64,000 nt of DNA from Fervidobacterium thailandense (GCF_001719065.1 NZ_LWAF01000007.1:1-64000), one strand, 5' to 3'. Shown: positions 17,512 through 27,360, counted from the first letter of the stretch. Numbers and translations are program-made. Notes: generated by a model from the sequence alone, not told the origin.

Positions 17512-19001
17512 GTAAAGCAATAGTTATCTTAGGTACGATGTCTTCGGCGGGTAAGAGTCTAATCGTTACAGGTTTGTGCAGGATATTCGCACGTAAAGGT
17601 ATCAAAGTTGCTCCGTTTAAGGCGCAAAATATGTCAAATAACGCAGCTGTGTGTAAAGATGGTGGAGAGATAGGAAGAGCGCAGTATCTCCAAGCTATCG
17701 CTTGCAAAATAGAACCTACTGTTGACATGAATCCAATTCTGCTTAAACCCGAAGGCAATTCGAAATCTCAAATTATCATACGTGGTAAAGTGTGGAATTC
17801 TTTGAACGCCAAAGATTATTACAAACGAAAAAGATACCTTTGGGATGTGGTTGTTGAATCTCTTGAAAAGTTAAAAAATGAATACGAACTCATCATCGTT
17901 GAAGGTGCTGGGAGCCCTGTTGAACTCAATTTGAAGCAAAACGACATCGTTAATATGGCTATCGCTAAATATTTAGACGCTCCTACTTACATCGTTGGTG
18001 ATATAGACCGTGGTGGAATATTCGCACAACTTTTGGGTACTTACTGGCTTTTGGAAGAGGAAGAAAAAAAGTTAGTGAAGGGATTTATCGTTAACAAATT
18101 CAGGGGAGATATTAATCTTTTCAAAGATGGTGTGAGTATAATCCAAGAAAAAAGTGGAGTACCTGTTATTGGAATAGTGCCTTATATCACTGATTTGATC
18201 TTACCTGAAGAAGATGTTGCAACTATCGAAGACTTTGCCAAAAGTGCTGTCAAAAGTGCTGATAAGAAGATAGATATATGTGTTATCTCTTATCCACACA
18301 TATCCAACTTCGATGATTTCGATGCTTTTAAGATGCAAAGAGAAGTCAACTTAAGATTTGTTCGAAGGGTTGAAGAATTTGGCAAACCAGATTTAGTGAT
18401 ATTACCCGGTTCGAAAAACACGATTTCTGATTTAATCTGGATCAGAAAAACTGGTTTTGAAGATGTGCTCAAAAGATACGTTCAAAATGGCGGTAAATTA
18501 GTTGGTATCTGTGGTGGTTATCAGATGCTTGGCAAAAAGATACACGACCCGCAAAAGATGGAAAGTGATACGGAAACTATCGATGGGCTTGGATTTCTGA
18601 ATACCGTAACTGTGCTTAGAACTAACAAGACAACACGTCAGATAACTGCAAGGATGGTCAAAGACATTGGATCTTTCACAGACGAAAACCTGGAAGGATA
18701 CGAGATTCACCTTGGACAAACGGAGTTCTTAGATGCTAATCACGGTATATTTGAAATCATATATGAAAATCAAACAATTAAAGATGGTGCGTTCAGTGAA
18801 GATTTCAAAATATGGGGAACGTACATACATGGTATATTCAACAACGATGCTTTCAGAAATAGCTTTTTAAAGACTCTTGGAGTTGAAATTAGTGAGTTAT
18901 CTTACAAAGAGTCTCTTAACAAAAACATAGATAAATTGGCCGATGTTATAGAAGAAAACATCGATGTGCAAAAAATAATGGAAGATGCCGGAATTTTCTA
19001 A
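17508..19001 (+). CDS. cbiP: cobyric acid synthase
   Basis: CbiP (CobQ) amidates four side chains of adenosylcobyrinic a,c-diamide with glutamine and ATP in B12 synthesis. At 497 residues it has the expected two-part build: an N-terminal dethiobiotin-synthetase-like domain with the P-loop GTMSSAGKS (9-17) and FKAQNMSNNA, and a C-terminal glutaminase domain with the cysteine in VGICGGYQMLG (about 335) and the histidine in YIHGIFNND (about 440). It is complete, but it is the only intact B12 gene here and lies inside IS remnants. Sampled stretches are clearly more A+T-rich than the purine genes, a sign of transfer. No promoter or cobalamin riboswitch is visible upstream. Confidence 0.95.
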   Translation: MSKAIVILGTMSSAGKSLIVTGLCRIFARKGIKVAPFKAQNMSNNAAVCKDGGEIGRAQYLQAIACKIEPTVDMNPILLKPEGNSKSQIIIRGKVWNSLNAKDYYKRKRYLWDVVVESLEKLKNEYELIIVEGAGSPVELNLKQNDIVNMAIAKYLDAPTYIVGDIDRGGIFAQLLGTYWLLEEEEKKLVKGFIVNKFRGDINLFKDGVSIIQEKSGVPVIGIVPYITDLILPEEDVATIEDFAKSAVKSADKKIDICVISYPHISNFDDFDAFKMQREVNLRFVRRVEEFGKPDLVILPGSKNTISDLIWIRKTGFEDVLKRYVQNGGKLVGICGGYQMLGKKIHDPQKMESDTETIDGLGFLNTVTVLRTNKTTRQITARMVKDIGSFTDENLEGYEIHLGQTEFLDANHGIFEIIYENQTIKDGAFSEDFKIWGTYIHGIFNNDAFRNSFLKTLGVEISELSYKESLNKNIDKLADVIEENIDVQKIMEDAGIF

Positions 19002-19041
19002 TGAACTACACCAAATAAGATTCAATTGGTAATTCATTATC

Positions 19042-19157
19042 GAGCTTGTTAAGGTTTGGTGAGCGAGAGGTTTTTGGAAAGGAGAAAGTGCGTTTACAAT
19101 TCGGGCTGATGAAGCTGGGCAGGAAGGTCTTTGGGGAAGGTTGATTTTTCTTGGCAT
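19042..19157 (-). pseudogene. IS6-like transposase, N-terminal fragment
   Basis: The fragment starts MPRKINLPQRPSCP, like the intact transposase, with its AAAGGAGG-type site upstream. It then loses about 80 bp of zinc-ribbon sequence and shifts frame. It matches the intact copy from 8286 toward its start and marks the right side of the captured B12 segment. Confidence 0.85.
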
Positions 19158-19283
19158 GGGAATACCTCCTTTCGTGGTGTGGAGGGGGTGTACCTCTTTT
19201 TAAGGGATTATACAATAATTAATTCGGTGGGTTTTTCATAATTCCGTGGAACAGTCTAAAAGAGACCCAAGGGGGGGTTAAAC

Positions 19284-20039
19284 ATGATTGGGCAGGAGTT
19301 TTTGAAGACACTCTTTTTAAATTTGCTGATGATTTGTGTCGTTATTCCTCTTTTGGTCTACTGCACGTACGCGTTCATGCTTTACTTTTCCTTTCGAAAA
19401 TCGAGTTATTCTGATTTCAACAAGCGATTTATAAAGGTTCTGTTTGATAAAGGTGCGCGCGGCGAATTTAAGATATTTAGGTTGCTGGAAAAATTGGTTG
19501 ATAAATACTCTAAGGGCATGGCCTTCATCGTTCCCAACGTTTATGTCCAGAAAGGTAACTCCGAAACTTCTGAGGTAGATATTGTTCTGGTTGCTCCCTC
19601 TGGTATAGTGGTTGTGGAATCGAAAAATTACGCAGGCTCAGTTTACGGAAAAATTGACGAAAAATTCTGGACGCAAGTGCTTCCAGGGAAGAAATCAAGA
19701 TTCTTGAATCCCTTGATTCAAAATGAAGGCCACGTTAAGGCCCTCTCAGAATTTTTGAAATTACCGAAGGAGTCTTTCAGGTCTGTTGTCGTTTTTCCAG
19801 ATAGTTGCAATTTGAAAGTTGAAAGACCCGTTTCAAACAAAGTAGTCCTCGTGAAATTCTCTGAACTTCCGAAAGTTGTAAAGCAATTTTTAAGCGAGCC
19901 AAAGATCTTTACGCTTGGAGAGGTATTTCAATTCAATAAGGTTTTAGTTGAACGCTCTTTGGTCGACGAAGAAATAAAACGTACCCATATTGAAAAGGTT
20001 AAAGAGAAGCGCGCAAGTTGGCAACGGAGTTTAGATTAA
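19284..20039 (+). CDS. membrane-anchored NERD domain protein
   Basis: The 251-residue product has an N-terminal hydrophobic span (about 10-34) followed by a basic segment and a NERD (nuclease-related) domain around 55-165. That domain shows GEFKIFRLLEKL, EVDIVLVAPSGIVVVESKNY and the GKID.KFW pattern; E/D and ESK are the likely nuclease-like core. Function in this family is not settled; it may act on DNA at the membrane. The gene starts only 26 bp beyond the broken IS6-like element (site GGGGGGG, 19271-19277), so its original promoter may be lost. The 3' end overlaps rluD by 41 bp, convergently. Confidence 0.82.
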   Translation: MIGQEFLKTLFLNLLMICVVIPLLVYCTYAFMLYFSFRKSSYSDFNKRFIKVLFDKGARGEFKIFRLLEKLVDKYSKGMAFIVPNVYVQKGNSETSEVDIVLVAPSGIVVVESKNYAGSVYGKIDEKFWTQVLPGKKSRFLNPLIQNEGHVKALSEFLKLPKESFRSVVVFPDSCNLKVERPVSNKVVLVKFSELPKVVKQFLSEPKIFTLGEVFQFNKVLVERSLVDEEIKRTHIEKVKEKRASWQRSLD

Positions 20040-20946
20040 CGATAGCGTTTTTAAAATCTTCCGGAATCCTCGCAATGAATTTCATTTTTTCACCAGTCCG
20101 CGGATGGTAAAACGCAAGCATTAAAGCGTGGAGCATCTGCCGTTTGATGCCGTAAATTTCATCTTCCTTAGCCCTTCCGTAAACCTCGTCTCCCATCAGC
20201 GGGTGACCGATGTATTTCATATGGACCCGTATCTGGTGCGTCCTTCCCGTCTTCGGATAAGCGAAGACCAGAGAAGCGATGTTTCCAAAACGTCTGACCA
20301 CGCGATAGTACGTCACGGCGGGTTTTCCCAGCGGGCTGTTTGTGGCGGTCATCTTCACCCTGAGCACAGGGTTTCTTGCAATACTAATTTCTATAACTCC
20401 CTCGCTTTTCTCAGGTACGCCCTTTACCAAACACACGTAGAGTTTTTCGGTCAATCTGTCTTTGAACTGTTTGGTGAGTGATTGGTGTGCCAAGTCGTTT
20501 TTGGCGATGACCATCACTCCACTGGTGTCCTTATCGAGCCTGTGGACGATTCCCGGTCTGAGAACACCGCCGATACCTTGAAGGTCTTTGCAATGGTAAA
20601 GTACGGCGTTGACAATCGTACCTGAGGTATGGGATGGAATTGGATGGGTGATGATACCGGGCTGTTTGTTGATAACGAGGATATCCCTATCCTCGTAGAT
20701 GATGTCAAGAGGAATGTTCTCCGGGAGTACCTCCGGCATCTGGGGTTTCTCCGGAAGGTTCAAGGTAATTGTATCCCCAGTCTTCACCCTGTAACTGGGC
20801 TTCTTCGAAGTCCCATTCACCAAGATTTCTCCATTCTTTATAGCTTTCTGAATGAACGTTCTGGAGACCCAATCTGGGGCTTTTTCGAGCACAAATTTGT
20901 CCAAGCGCCATCCGTTTTCTCTCGACGTTACCAGTAGCTCCACCAT
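19999..20946 (-). CDS. rluD: 23S rRNA pseudouridine synthase, RluD type
   Basis: This makes pseudouridines in helix 69 of 23S rRNA if it is a true RluD. The 315-residue protein has an N-terminal S4 RNA-binding domain (about 12-60) and a catalytic core with HRLDKDTSG (135-143, catalytic D140). ATG 20946 (MVELLVTSREN) matches the family start. The frame stays open for 30 codons upstream, inside lspA, without a good start. It is the last gene of the tig-clpP-yebC-cheR-lspA run and overlaps the NERD gene convergently. RluB/C-type specificity cannot be excluded. Confidence 0.92.
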   Translation of the reverse strand: MVELLVTSRENGWRLDKFVLEKAPDWVSRTFIQKAIKNGEILVNGTSKKPSYRVKTGDTITLNLPEKPQMPEVLPENIPLDIIYEDRDILVINKQPGIITHPIPSHTSGTIVNAVLYHCKDLQGIGGVLRPGIVHRLDKDTSGVMVIAKNDLAHQSLTKQFKDRLTEKLYVCLVKGVPEKSEGVIEISIARNPVLRVKMTATNSPLGKPAVTYYRVVRRFGNIASLVFAYPKTGRTHQIRVHMKYIGHPLMGDEVYGRAKEDEIYGIKRQMLHALMLAFYHPRTGEKMKFIARIPEDFKNAIVNLNSVANLRASL

Positions 20947-21394
20947 AGGCTTTTTTGTGCTTTCGTTGAGCCTCCTCCGTCTCGTATTGTAAGACTTCGA
21001 TAAGTAATCCAATGCTACCGATGAGTATGAACACATCTGCCAGGTTGTACACCGTTGGCCAGTATTTCATCGTTAAAAAGTCTATGACATATCCAAACCT
21101 TATGCGATCGATGAGATTTCCAAGTGCGCCACCTATAATGAGGGCAAGCAGAACTTCCGTTGTCCGCTTAATTTTAACAAATAGTGGCACAACCGAGAGT
21201 GCCACTATTATAAATAACGAAAGGTATATAACGATTTCCTTCACACCCGGAAACAGCCCAAAAGCGATTCCTCTGTTTGTAGCGTACGTGAGGTACAGGA
21301 AGTTGAACAGTTGAATGTACGAACCTTGAAGGTAAAGATAAGCGAGGTGTTTGGTGATCTGATCAACAGTAAGGGCTAAGACTATCCAGAACAT
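20705..21394 (-). CDS. lspA: signal peptidase II with unusual C-terminal extension
   Basis: LspA cleaves prolipoprotein signal peptides. The first 140 or so residues have four membrane spans and the catalytic motifs TNRGIAFG (39-46), GNLIDR (92-97, D96) and YNLAD (116-120, D120). The family normally ends near residue 150-160, but this frame continues to 229 residues and overlaps rluD by 242 bp in a different frame. The tail (about 143-229) is basic and of low quality. A run of six A near 20949-20954, just before the rluD start, could be a sequencing error, a recent frameshift or a slippage site. Confidence 0.9.
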   Translation of the reverse strand: MFWIVLALTVDQITKHLAYLYLQGSYIQLFNFLYLTYATNRGIAFGLFPGVKEIVIYLSLFIIVALSVVPLFVKIKRTTEVLLALIIGGALGNLIDRIRFGYVIDFLTMKYWPTVYNLADVFILIGSIGLLIEVLQYETEEAQRKHKKAYGGATGNVERKRMALGQICARKSPRLGLQNVHSESYKEWRNLGEWDFEEAQLQGEDWGYNYLEPSGETPDAGGTPGEHSS

Positions 21395-21422
21395 TCGTGT
21401 TTTTCCTTTCCAAATCGGGTTA

Positions 21423-22277
21423 TCAGGTTACTTTTCGGTAGATGAACGGCGAAGCTACCTCAAGTCCAAGTGCCTTGTAGTTGAAGATCCTCTCTGTGTT
21501 CCCCACGAAAAGGATACCACCGGTTCGGAGACTTTCTGAGAACTTTCTGTACAGTTGATCCTTCGCTTCCATTTCAAAGTAAATCACAACGTTCCTGCAC
21601 ATGATCAGGTCAAATCCTTTTTCAAACGGATCCTGGAGAAGGTTGTGTCTCTTGAACTGGACACGTGCTTTCACGTTTGGTTTAACTATGTATTTACCAT
21701 CGCGTACAATGAAGTACTTTTGGATGTACTCGGATGGGGTACTCACCATCGAACGCTCGTCGTATTCTCCGATCTGGGCTTTGGTGAGCACGCCGATATC
21801 AATGTCCGTAGCAAGTATTTTCGCCGTTGGTGGTGCCTTTAGCTCCTCGAGTAGTATTGCGAGTGAGTATGGTTCTTCACCGGATGAACAACCAGCACTC
21901 CAAGCCCTGAACCTCGGACCGCTTTCTCTCAAGAGCTCCGGTAAAAATTTTTCTTTTAGCTCCTGCCATTTTTCGGGATTGCGGAAGAATTCTGTCACGT
22001 TGATTGTAAGCTTATCGAGAAATTCATCCTTCTTTTTGGGATCTTTTTGAATCAGCTCGAGGTACTCTTTGTAGGACTTGCAACTGTATTTTCTGATAAG
22101 CATCTCAATACGACGTTTCATCCTTTCCGGTTTGTACCCAGAAAGGTCAAGTCCCATGGTGTCTTTCACTTTTTGGACGAACCACTCAAATTCTTCCCAC
22201 GGAAGCTCGGGAATTTCACCAAATTGGGAAGTGGAAAGCCACACGAACTTTTTGTCCTTCGAGTCGTCCAGCGACAT
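21423..22277 (-). CDS. cheR: chemoreceptor methyltransferase CheR
   Basis: CheR methylates glutamates on chemoreceptors with S-adenosylmethionine. The 284-residue protein has the N-terminal all-alpha domain (about 25-95, ending NVTEFFRNP) and the SAM domain with [25 protein letters not shown] and [12 protein letters not shown]. It lacks the TPR extension of the second CheR at 57359. It lies among housekeeping genes rather than with other che genes. Its 5' end overlaps the preceding gene by 62 bp, so translation may be coupled. Confidence 0.95.
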   Translation of the reverse strand: MSLDDSKDKKFVWLSTSQFGEIPELPWEEFEWFVQKVKDTMGLDLSGYKPERMKRRIEMLIRKYSCKSYKEYLELIQKDPKKKDEFLDKLTINVTEFFRNPEKWQELKEKFLPELLRESGPRFRAWSAGCSSGEEPYSLAILLEELKAPPTAKILATDIDIGVLTKAQIGEYDERSMVSTPSEYIQKYFIVRDGKYIVKPNVKARVQFKRHNLLQDPFEKGFDLIMCRNVVIYFEMEAKDQLYRKFSESLRTGGILFVGNTERIFNYKALGLEVASPFIYRKVT

Positions 22278-23001
22278 TCAGCTCACCCACCTTCCAAACC
22301 ACGTCTCCAACGAATCCGAGTTCTTCATCGGAGCGTAGTGCCAAAGTTACGTTTTCCCAGCCCAAATATAGACCGTACGCCAGCTTAAGTTGGAAGTCCG
22401 GGTCTAAGTAGGTAAGAACGTAAACCATCCAGTTTTTTTGTGGATAGAACAGTCCCAGACCGGTTTTGTTCCCGAAGTACAAATAGACAAATTTTCCAAT
22501 TCCGAAGTTCAAATTGTCCACTTCGCGTTCGGCAAAAACTTCAAAAATTTTGAAATCGAGCGTGACGTTTAGCTTGTCCGCGTTACCCAAGATCGAGAAG
22601 AACTCGCCTTTGTGAAAGACGTACTCGTCAACGTATCCAGTGTTAACCCACGATGCGTACCAACTCTTCTTTGCTGGGTTCAAGAACGTTGTGAAAGGTA
22701 CATTAGGCCCCAGAAATGAGTACTTAACGACGTACGGTTCGTTTTCAAAGTTGAAGTAATCTATCAAATTATCGAAGTTCGGTTTCAACTGCGGAAAACC
22801 GTTCTTGAATAATACATCAACGTTTGCACTGAGACCGATGTCGAATTTCCAAAATCTGATACGTGTCTTAGCTAAGATTCCCCATGAAGTATCAAAGGGA
22901 GAAACACTCAAAAAGAGTGTTTCTCCCAGCGTTGTGATGGCAAGAATTATTGTCAAAAGCGGAATCCAAACTTTCGCACTGAGCTTACGTTTCGAAAACA
23001 T
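22216..23001 (-). CDS. exported protein of unknown function
   Basis: The gene is not recognised. The 261-residue product starts with a basic N-terminus and one hydrophobic segment (signal peptide or anchor). The rest is rich in aromatic residues and alternating polar/hydrophobic strands with aspartates ([18 protein letters not shown]), a composition that would suit a beta-barrel or a secreted beta protein. ATG 23001 is chosen because it lies 10 bp after the yebC stop; the frame extends upstream into yebC. The 3' end overlaps cheR by 62 bp. Confidence 0.65.
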   Translation of the reverse strand: MFSKRKLSAKVWIPLLTIILAITTLGETLFLSVSPFDTSWGILAKTRIRFWKFDIGLSANVDVLFKNGFPQLKPNFDNLIDYFNFENEPYVVKYSFLGPNVPFTTFLNPAKKSWYASWVNTGYVDEYVFHKGEFFSILGNADKLNVTLDFKIFEVFAEREVDNLNFGIGKFVYLYFGNKTGLGLFYPQKNWMVYVLTYLDPDFQLKLAYGLYLGWENVTLALRSDEELGFVGDVVWKVGELNVAGRLEGQKVRVAFHFPIW

Positions 23002-23011
23002 GGAGTGTTCG

Positions 23012-23770
23012 TCAACCTTCGAGTTTCTGCATGATAGCTTCGAGTTCGGCATCGTCAATTTCGAAGTTGCCGAAAACTTCCTGAACATCGTCGTTGTCCT
23101 CAAGAATGTCTATGAGCTTAAGAACTTTTTCGGCATCTGCACCGGTGACCTTCACTGTGTTCTTCGGTTTGTACGTGATCTTGGCCGTTCCCTCGAATCC
23201 GTTCTTAGCCAAAGCTTCTTTGAGATCAGACAAGTTTTCCGGTGCGGTGTAAACCAGTACAGGATCTCCTTCCTCGATGTCTTCGGCACCGGCATCTATG
23301 GCCATCAGCATGAACTCGTCCATGTTGGGAACCTTTTCAGCTGGGATTTCGATGACACCTTTCCTCTCGAAAATCCAAGCCACCGAACCGCTCTCGGCCA
23401 AAGAACCACCGTTTTTGCTCAGCAGGTGCCTGAGTTCCTGTGCCGTTCTGTTCTTGTTGTCGGTTAATGCGAGGATGTAAAGTGCAACGCCACCCGGAGC
23501 GTAGGCTTCGTAGATGACTTCTTCGTACTTTTCGCCTTCGAGTTCTCCAGTACCCTTCTTGATGGATCTTTCTATTGTTTCCTTGGGCATGTTCGCTTCC
23601 TTTGCCTTCTCAAGAACGGCCCTCAGTCTTGGGTTTGTATCTGGGTTTCCGCCACCTTCTCTCGCGGCCACGATTATTTCCCTGATTATTTTTGTAAAGA
23701 TCTTCGACCTCTTGGCGTCCTGCGCCGCTTTCCTATGCTTAATATTCGCCCATTTGTTGTGTCCCGACAT
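23012..23770 (-). CDS. yebC: YebC/PmpR family regulatory protein
   Basis: This 252-residue cytoplasmic protein starts [14 protein letters not shown], the hallmark of the family, followed by three domains with [28 protein letters not shown] and an acidic C-terminus. Members act as DNA-binding regulators or, as shown more recently for some, as factors that relieve ribosome stalling. It follows clpP by 71 bp. GAGG sits just upstream of the start. Confidence 0.95.
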   Translation of the reverse strand: MSGHNKWANIKHRKAAQDAKRSKIFTKIIREIIVAAREGGGNPDTNPRLRAVLEKAKEANMPKETIERSIKKGTGELEGEKYEEVIYEAYAPGGVALYILALTDNKNRTAQELRHLLSKNGGSLAESGSVAWIFERKGVIEIPAEKVPNMDEFMLMAIDAGAEDIEEGDPVLVYTAPENLSDLKEALAKNGFEGTAKITYKPKNTVKVTGADAEKVLKLIDILEDNDDVQEVFGNFEIDDAELEAIMQKLEG

Positions 23771-23841
23771 GGGTTTTACCTCCTCTCAAAAAATGTTTCT
23801 CCAATCTTTAAGCCTCAAGACCTATTTCCTTTGATTGTGAA

Positions 23842-24468
23842 TCACCCGCGCCTTTCACCTGGCATAATCACTTTATCTATTATACCATACTCAAGCGCCT
23901 CGTGTGCACTCATAAAGAAATCGCGGTCCGTGTCCTTTTCGATCCTTTCGATAGGTTGTCCGGTGTGGTAACTAAGAATTTCGTTGAGCATGTGTTTTAT
24001 CCTCAGTAACTCTTTGGTGAGTATTTCAACATCCTTTGCCGTTCCCGCGGCACCTCCGAGTGGTTGGTGTATCATGATCCGGCTATGTGGGAGTGCGAAT
24101 CGCTTTCCCTTTGTTCCCGCGGCAAGTAGAATCGCACCCATGGAGGCCGCTTGACCAATACATATGGTCGTCACATCGCACTTGACATACTGCATTGTAT
24201 CGTATATAGCCAAACCGGCAGTGACTTCTCCACCGGGAGAGTTGATGTAAAGTTGGATGTCTTTATCCGGGTTTTCGGCTTCCAAAAAGAGTAGTTGCGC
24301 AACTACAAGGTTGGCCACGTGATCATCGATGGCCGTTCCCAAGAATATGATTCTGTCCTTCAGTAACCTAGAGTAAATGTCGTAAGCTCGCTCGTATCTA
24401 CCTGTGGACTCAATGACTATTGGTACGTACTGGCTTATTATCCTCTTTAGTTCCTTTTCCTTATCCAT
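23842..24468 (-). CDS. clpP: ATP-dependent Clp protease proteolytic subunit
   Basis: ClpP forms the 14-subunit proteolytic barrel fed by ClpX or ClpA/C. The 208-residue sequence has the catalytic serine S109 in GQAASMG, H134 in RIMIHQP and an aspartate near 183 in [14 protein letters not shown]-type propeptide sequence is short. It lies 29 bp after tig, the common tig-clpP order; clpX is not in the window. Confidence 0.97.
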   Translation of the reverse strand: MDKEKELKRIISQYVPIVIESTGRYERAYDIYSRLLKDRIIFLGTAIDDHVANLVVAQLLFLEAENPDKDIQLYINSPGGEVTAGLAIYDTMQYVKCDVTTICIGQAASMGAILLAAGTKGKRFALPHSRIMIHQPLGGAAGTAKDVEILTKELLRIKHMLNEILSYHTGQPIERIEKDTDRDFFMSAHEALEYGIIDKVIMPGERRG

Positions 24469-24497
24469 AGTTTCACCCCAACATTGACGATGGGCGG

Positions 24498-25799
24498 TTA
24501 TTTCTCACCTTCGCCACCGTTGTCGTTCTCTTTCTTAAAGCTTACCTCTTCAATTGTGATCTTGTCAAGGATCGTTTTCAGGATCTTTTCGGTAAGTATT
24601 TGGACTGTTACATCGTCTCTAAAATTCTTGTTGGTTCGGTAAGTGGCTTCTATCTTGTCTGGGCTCACACCCCACTTAGGTGCCATTCTCTCGGCATAAG
24701 CTCTGAGATCCTCCAAACCAATTTTTACATCGTATTCTTTGGCCAATTTTTTAAGTGCGAGGTTTCGCTTAGCTGTTTCGAGGAATGTCTCGTTGATGTG
24801 CTCGACCATCTTTTCGTAGCTTTCAAATTGTTTCAGGTACTCTTCGTATTTTCCATCTTCTTTTAGTTTTTCTATCGTATCCTCGGCAAAGCGTTGCAAC
24901 GTCTTCTCGCTTATATCCATTTCGGTGGCCTCGGGTAACTGCTGGAGGAACTGTTCAACAAAGCTGTCCATGAGTTCCTCATCGTATATCTTCTTACCTT
25001 CCTCACGTGCATGTCGCTCAAATTGTTCAACTGTTTCGACGTTCTCAATTCCCAAACCTTTGACGAATTCGTCCGTGAATTCAGGCACTAACCTCTTGTA
25101 GATTTGAGTGATTTCGAGAATGTACTTGTAAACCAAATCCCTTCCATCTGCAGTTTTGAAGGTCTTTTCGAATTCAACAACGTCACCGGCCTTTTTGCCA
25201 ATTAGGTTGACAATGACGTCCCTTTTGTCGTCTTCAAAGATTATATAATTCTTTTCCTCTTCGTTTCTAACTTCCTTGTCCTCCCTCAACACGCGTTCCT
25301 TTACAACGACTTGGTCTCCAACTTCCGCAGGTCCTTCCTTGGGCTCAAGTGTAACGTTTTGCTCCAAGAGAATCTTCTTCTTGAATTCGACGTATCCATC
25401 GATGGTCTCGTCTTCTTTGGCCTTTCTCAGCTTTATCTTGGATAAGTCAACACTAACCTCCGGTTCGAAGTGGAGCTCTACCGTTACAGTTCCAGCGTCG
25501 CTTGAGAACTTTGCATCCGAGATGACCACTGGAATGATAAGTTCAACTTCCTCGTTATCGAGCATGCGCTCAACTTCTTCGATCGCCTCGGAAGCGACGT
25601 AAATCTCGTAAAAAGACTCTTTGAGGCGCATTTTGTAAATCTCTTTCGGAACCCTTCCAGGCCTGAAACCTTCGATGAGAACCTTCCGCTTGTTCAGGTT
25701 CTGCGTGGCCTTGTCCTCAAGTCTCTTAATATCCTCCTTGTCAAAGGTGTACTCCCTTACCACCACGTTTTTTTCCCTCGAAATTTCTTTGACCTCCAT
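24498..25799 (-). CDS. tig: trigger factor
   Basis: A ribosome-bound chaperone and prolyl isomerase of 433 residues. The N-terminal domain carries the L23-binding signature region [11 protein letters not shown] (about 44-54). A PPIase-like domain (about 160-245) and a long helical C-terminal domain follow. The ribosome binding site GGAGGTG is seen directly upstream of the ATG. It heads the minus-strand run that continues through clpP, yebC, cheR, lspA and rluD. Confidence 0.95.
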   Translation of the reverse strand: MEVKEISREKNVVVREYTFDKEDIKRLEDKATQNLNKRKVLIEGFRPGRVPKEIYKMRLKESFYEIYVASEAIEEVERMLDNEEVELIIPVVISDAKFSSDAGTVTVELHFEPEVSVDLSKIKLRKAKEDETIDGYVEFKKKILLEQNVTLEPKEGPAEVGDQVVVKERVLREDKEVRNEEEKNYIIFEDDKRDVIVNLIGKKAGDVVEFEKTFKTADGRDLVYKYILEITQIYKRLVPEFTDEFVKGLGIENVETVEQFERHAREEGKKIYDEELMDSFVEQFLQQLPEATEMDISEKTLQRFAEDTIEKLKEDGKYEEYLKQFESYEKMVEHINETFLETAKRNLALKKLAKEYDVKIGLEDLRAYAERMAPKWGVSPDKIEATYRTNKNFRDDVTVQILTEKILKTILDKITIEEVSFKKENDNGGEGEK

Positions 25800-25918
25800 C
25801 GTGGCACCTCCAAGCTTTTTCTAAAACTATCGATGGCTTGATTTTTCGTAAGTTCTGTTCTTCATCGGTACGCTTAGATATTCTTAGATTTTAGATTAAT
25901 GCACAAATTTACACACAA

Positions 25919-25947
25919 ATCGTGGAGCGGTTACCGCGCTCCACGAT
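25919..25947 (-). terminator. hairpin ending the ribosomal superoperon
   Basis: An 11-bp perfect stem, ATCGTGGAGCG (25919-25929) with CGCTCCACGAT (25937-25947), lies 34 bp after rplQ. On the minus strand it is followed by T-rich but interrupted sequence, so it may be a terminator of moderate strength or a 3'-end stabiliser. Confidence 0.7.
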
Positions 25948-25980
25948 CGTTTAAACGAACCTCAAATTGATTAAATGTCA

Positions 25981-26367
25981 TCATTCACTTACCAACTGGA
26001 GAACCGCCATCTCGGCACCGTCGCCTCTCCGTGGCCCCACCTTAACAACGCGCAGGTAACCACCGTTTCTCTCAACAAACTTTGGAGCTATTTCATCGAC
26101 AAGTTTGTTAACGAGTCTTCTATCTCCAAGCTCGGCGAATATTTGTCTTCTGAGAGCTACGCTTTCGGCCCTGTTCGATTCTTTGATTTTGTAAGCCTTT
26201 ATAGCCTTGGCAATTAGTTTCTCGATGTATTGTCTACCAACCTTTGCTTTAACGGTCGTCGTCATGATTGAACTGTGTTCAATAATCTCTTTTGCAAGGT
26301 TTCTAAGGAGTGCGTTCCTGTGGCTTGCGTATCTATTGAGTTTATTCCTTTTCATTCGGTGTCTCAT
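25981..26367 (-). CDS. rplQ: 50S ribosomal protein L17
   Basis: 128 residues beginning [20 protein letters not shown], the standard L17 start; it binds 23S rRNA near the tunnel exit. The C-terminus ([19 protein letters not shown]) is typical. It starts one base after rpoA ends and is the last gene of the superoperon. Confidence 0.98.
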   Translation of the reverse strand: MRHRMKRNKLNRYASHRNALLRNLAKEIIEHSSIMTTTVKAKVGRQYIEKLIAKAIKAYKIKESNRAESVALRRQIFAELGDRRLVNKLVDEIAPKFVERNGGYLRVVKVGPRRGDGAEMAVLQLVSE

Positions 26368-26368
26368 T

Positions 26369-27355
26369 TCACTTTTCCCCCTTTCTGAGCGTGAGACCGA
26401 ACTTTTCTTTGAGTTTTTCCTTCACTTCTTCAAGGGATTTTTGACCGAAGTTCTTTATCTTCATGAGATCTTCTTCCGTTCTGGAGAGAAGATCACCGAT
26501 CGTTTCGATTTTGTCGCGCTTCAAACAGTTGAGCGAACGTGCCGAAAGGTCAAGCTCCTCGATTTTCCTTGACATGTAATCATCCACAGAACCGAACTCT
26601 TCGGTGAATTGGACTGTTTCTTGAATCGCAGGAATTGGTAGTTCTTCAACATCGGTCAAGCTCTGTTCGATAAACGAGAAGTGGTCGATGATGATTTTCA
26701 GCGAATGCTTCAACGCTTCAGCCGGTTTTATGCTCTTCTTTGTCCAAATTTCGAGTATGAGTTTTTCAAAGTCCGTCCTCTTGTCAACACGCACGTTCTC
26801 AACAAGCCAGTTGACCTTGATGACCGGGCTGTAAACCCCATCGAGGACTATCCAACCGATCTCCGGTCTTTCGTTCCGCTCGCTCGCCGGTACGAACCCC
26901 TTACCGAATGTTGCGTAGAGTTCAACTTCGATATCCGCATCTTCGTTCAGCGTTGCTATGTAATGCTTCGGGTTGGCTACAATTACACCAGCCGGGCATT
27001 CGATGTCACCAGCCGTGAGTGTACACGGTCCTTTCTTACGGATGAGGAGCTTCACCGGAGACTCCACGTAAGCTTCGACGCGAAGCTGAACCTTCTTCAG
27101 GTTGAGCAATATCTCCAGGATATCCTCTTTTACACCGTCTATAGTGTCGAACTCGTGGTACTTCTCTGGCCTTATGAACCTTACATCCGTAATCGCAAAA
27201 CTTGGGATGGAGGAGAGGAGTACTCTCCTGAGCGTGTTACCGATGGTAACAGCGTACCCTTTATCAAGCGGCGCAAGGGAGTAGCGCGCGTAGTAGAAAT
27301 CTTCCTGTTCGGTTTGTTCTTCCAATCTGAACTTTCTTCCAGTGATCTGCATCAT
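26369..27355 (-). CDS. rpoA: RNA polymerase alpha subunit
   Basis: The alpha subunit (328 residues) dimerises to start RNA polymerase assembly. The N-terminal domain shows [12 protein letters not shown] and [16 protein letters not shown]. The C-terminal domain shows [16 protein letters not shown] and [15 protein letters not shown], which bind UP elements and activators. ATG 27355 (or the next codon) follows GAGGTGATC at good spacing; an upstream GTG at 27364 overlaps that site. It lies 5 bp after rpsD. Confidence 0.97.
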   Translation of the reverse strand: MMQITGRKFRLEEQTEQEDFYYARYSLAPLDKGYAVTIGNTLRRVLLSSIPSFAITDVRFIRPEKYHEFDTIDGVKEDILEILLNLKKVQLRVEAYVESPVKLLIRKKGPCTLTAGDIECPAGVIVANPKHYIATLNEDADIEVELYATFGKGFVPASERNERPEIGWIVLDGVYSPVIKVNWLVENVRVDKRTDFEKLILEIWTKKSIKPAEALKHSLKIIIDHFSFIEQSLTDVEELPIPAIQETVQFTEEFGSVDDYMSRKIEELDLSARSLNCLKRDKIETIGDLLSRTEEDLMKIKNFGQKSLEEVKEKLKEKFGLTLRKGEK

Positions 27356-27360
27356 TAAGA

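Larger units (their letters stand above)
14880..19257 (-). mobile_element. second IS6-like copy, broken by IS256 and a B12 gene fragment
   Basis: The left end (14880, AGTCTGTTCGACG) and right end (19257, read inward AGACTGTTCCACG) match the intact copy at 7267-8568. Inside are homologous IS sequence (14880-15723), an IS256 element (15724-17254), more homologous IS sequence (17263-17323), foreign DNA with a Dph6-like 3' end and cbiP (17324-19041), and the remaining IS end (19042-19257) with an internal deletion of about 80 bp. About 109 bp of the intact copy (8177-8285) is missing at the foreign insert. The flanks ATAGAGAGA and AAAAGAGAC are not a clean duplication, so two different copies may have recombined. 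Confidence 0.85.

Noticed and set aside
17324-19041. Cobalamin riboswitch upstream of cbiP
   Set aside because: The upstream DNA is coding sequence of the truncated gene and then IS sequence; no B12-box-like motif was recognised.
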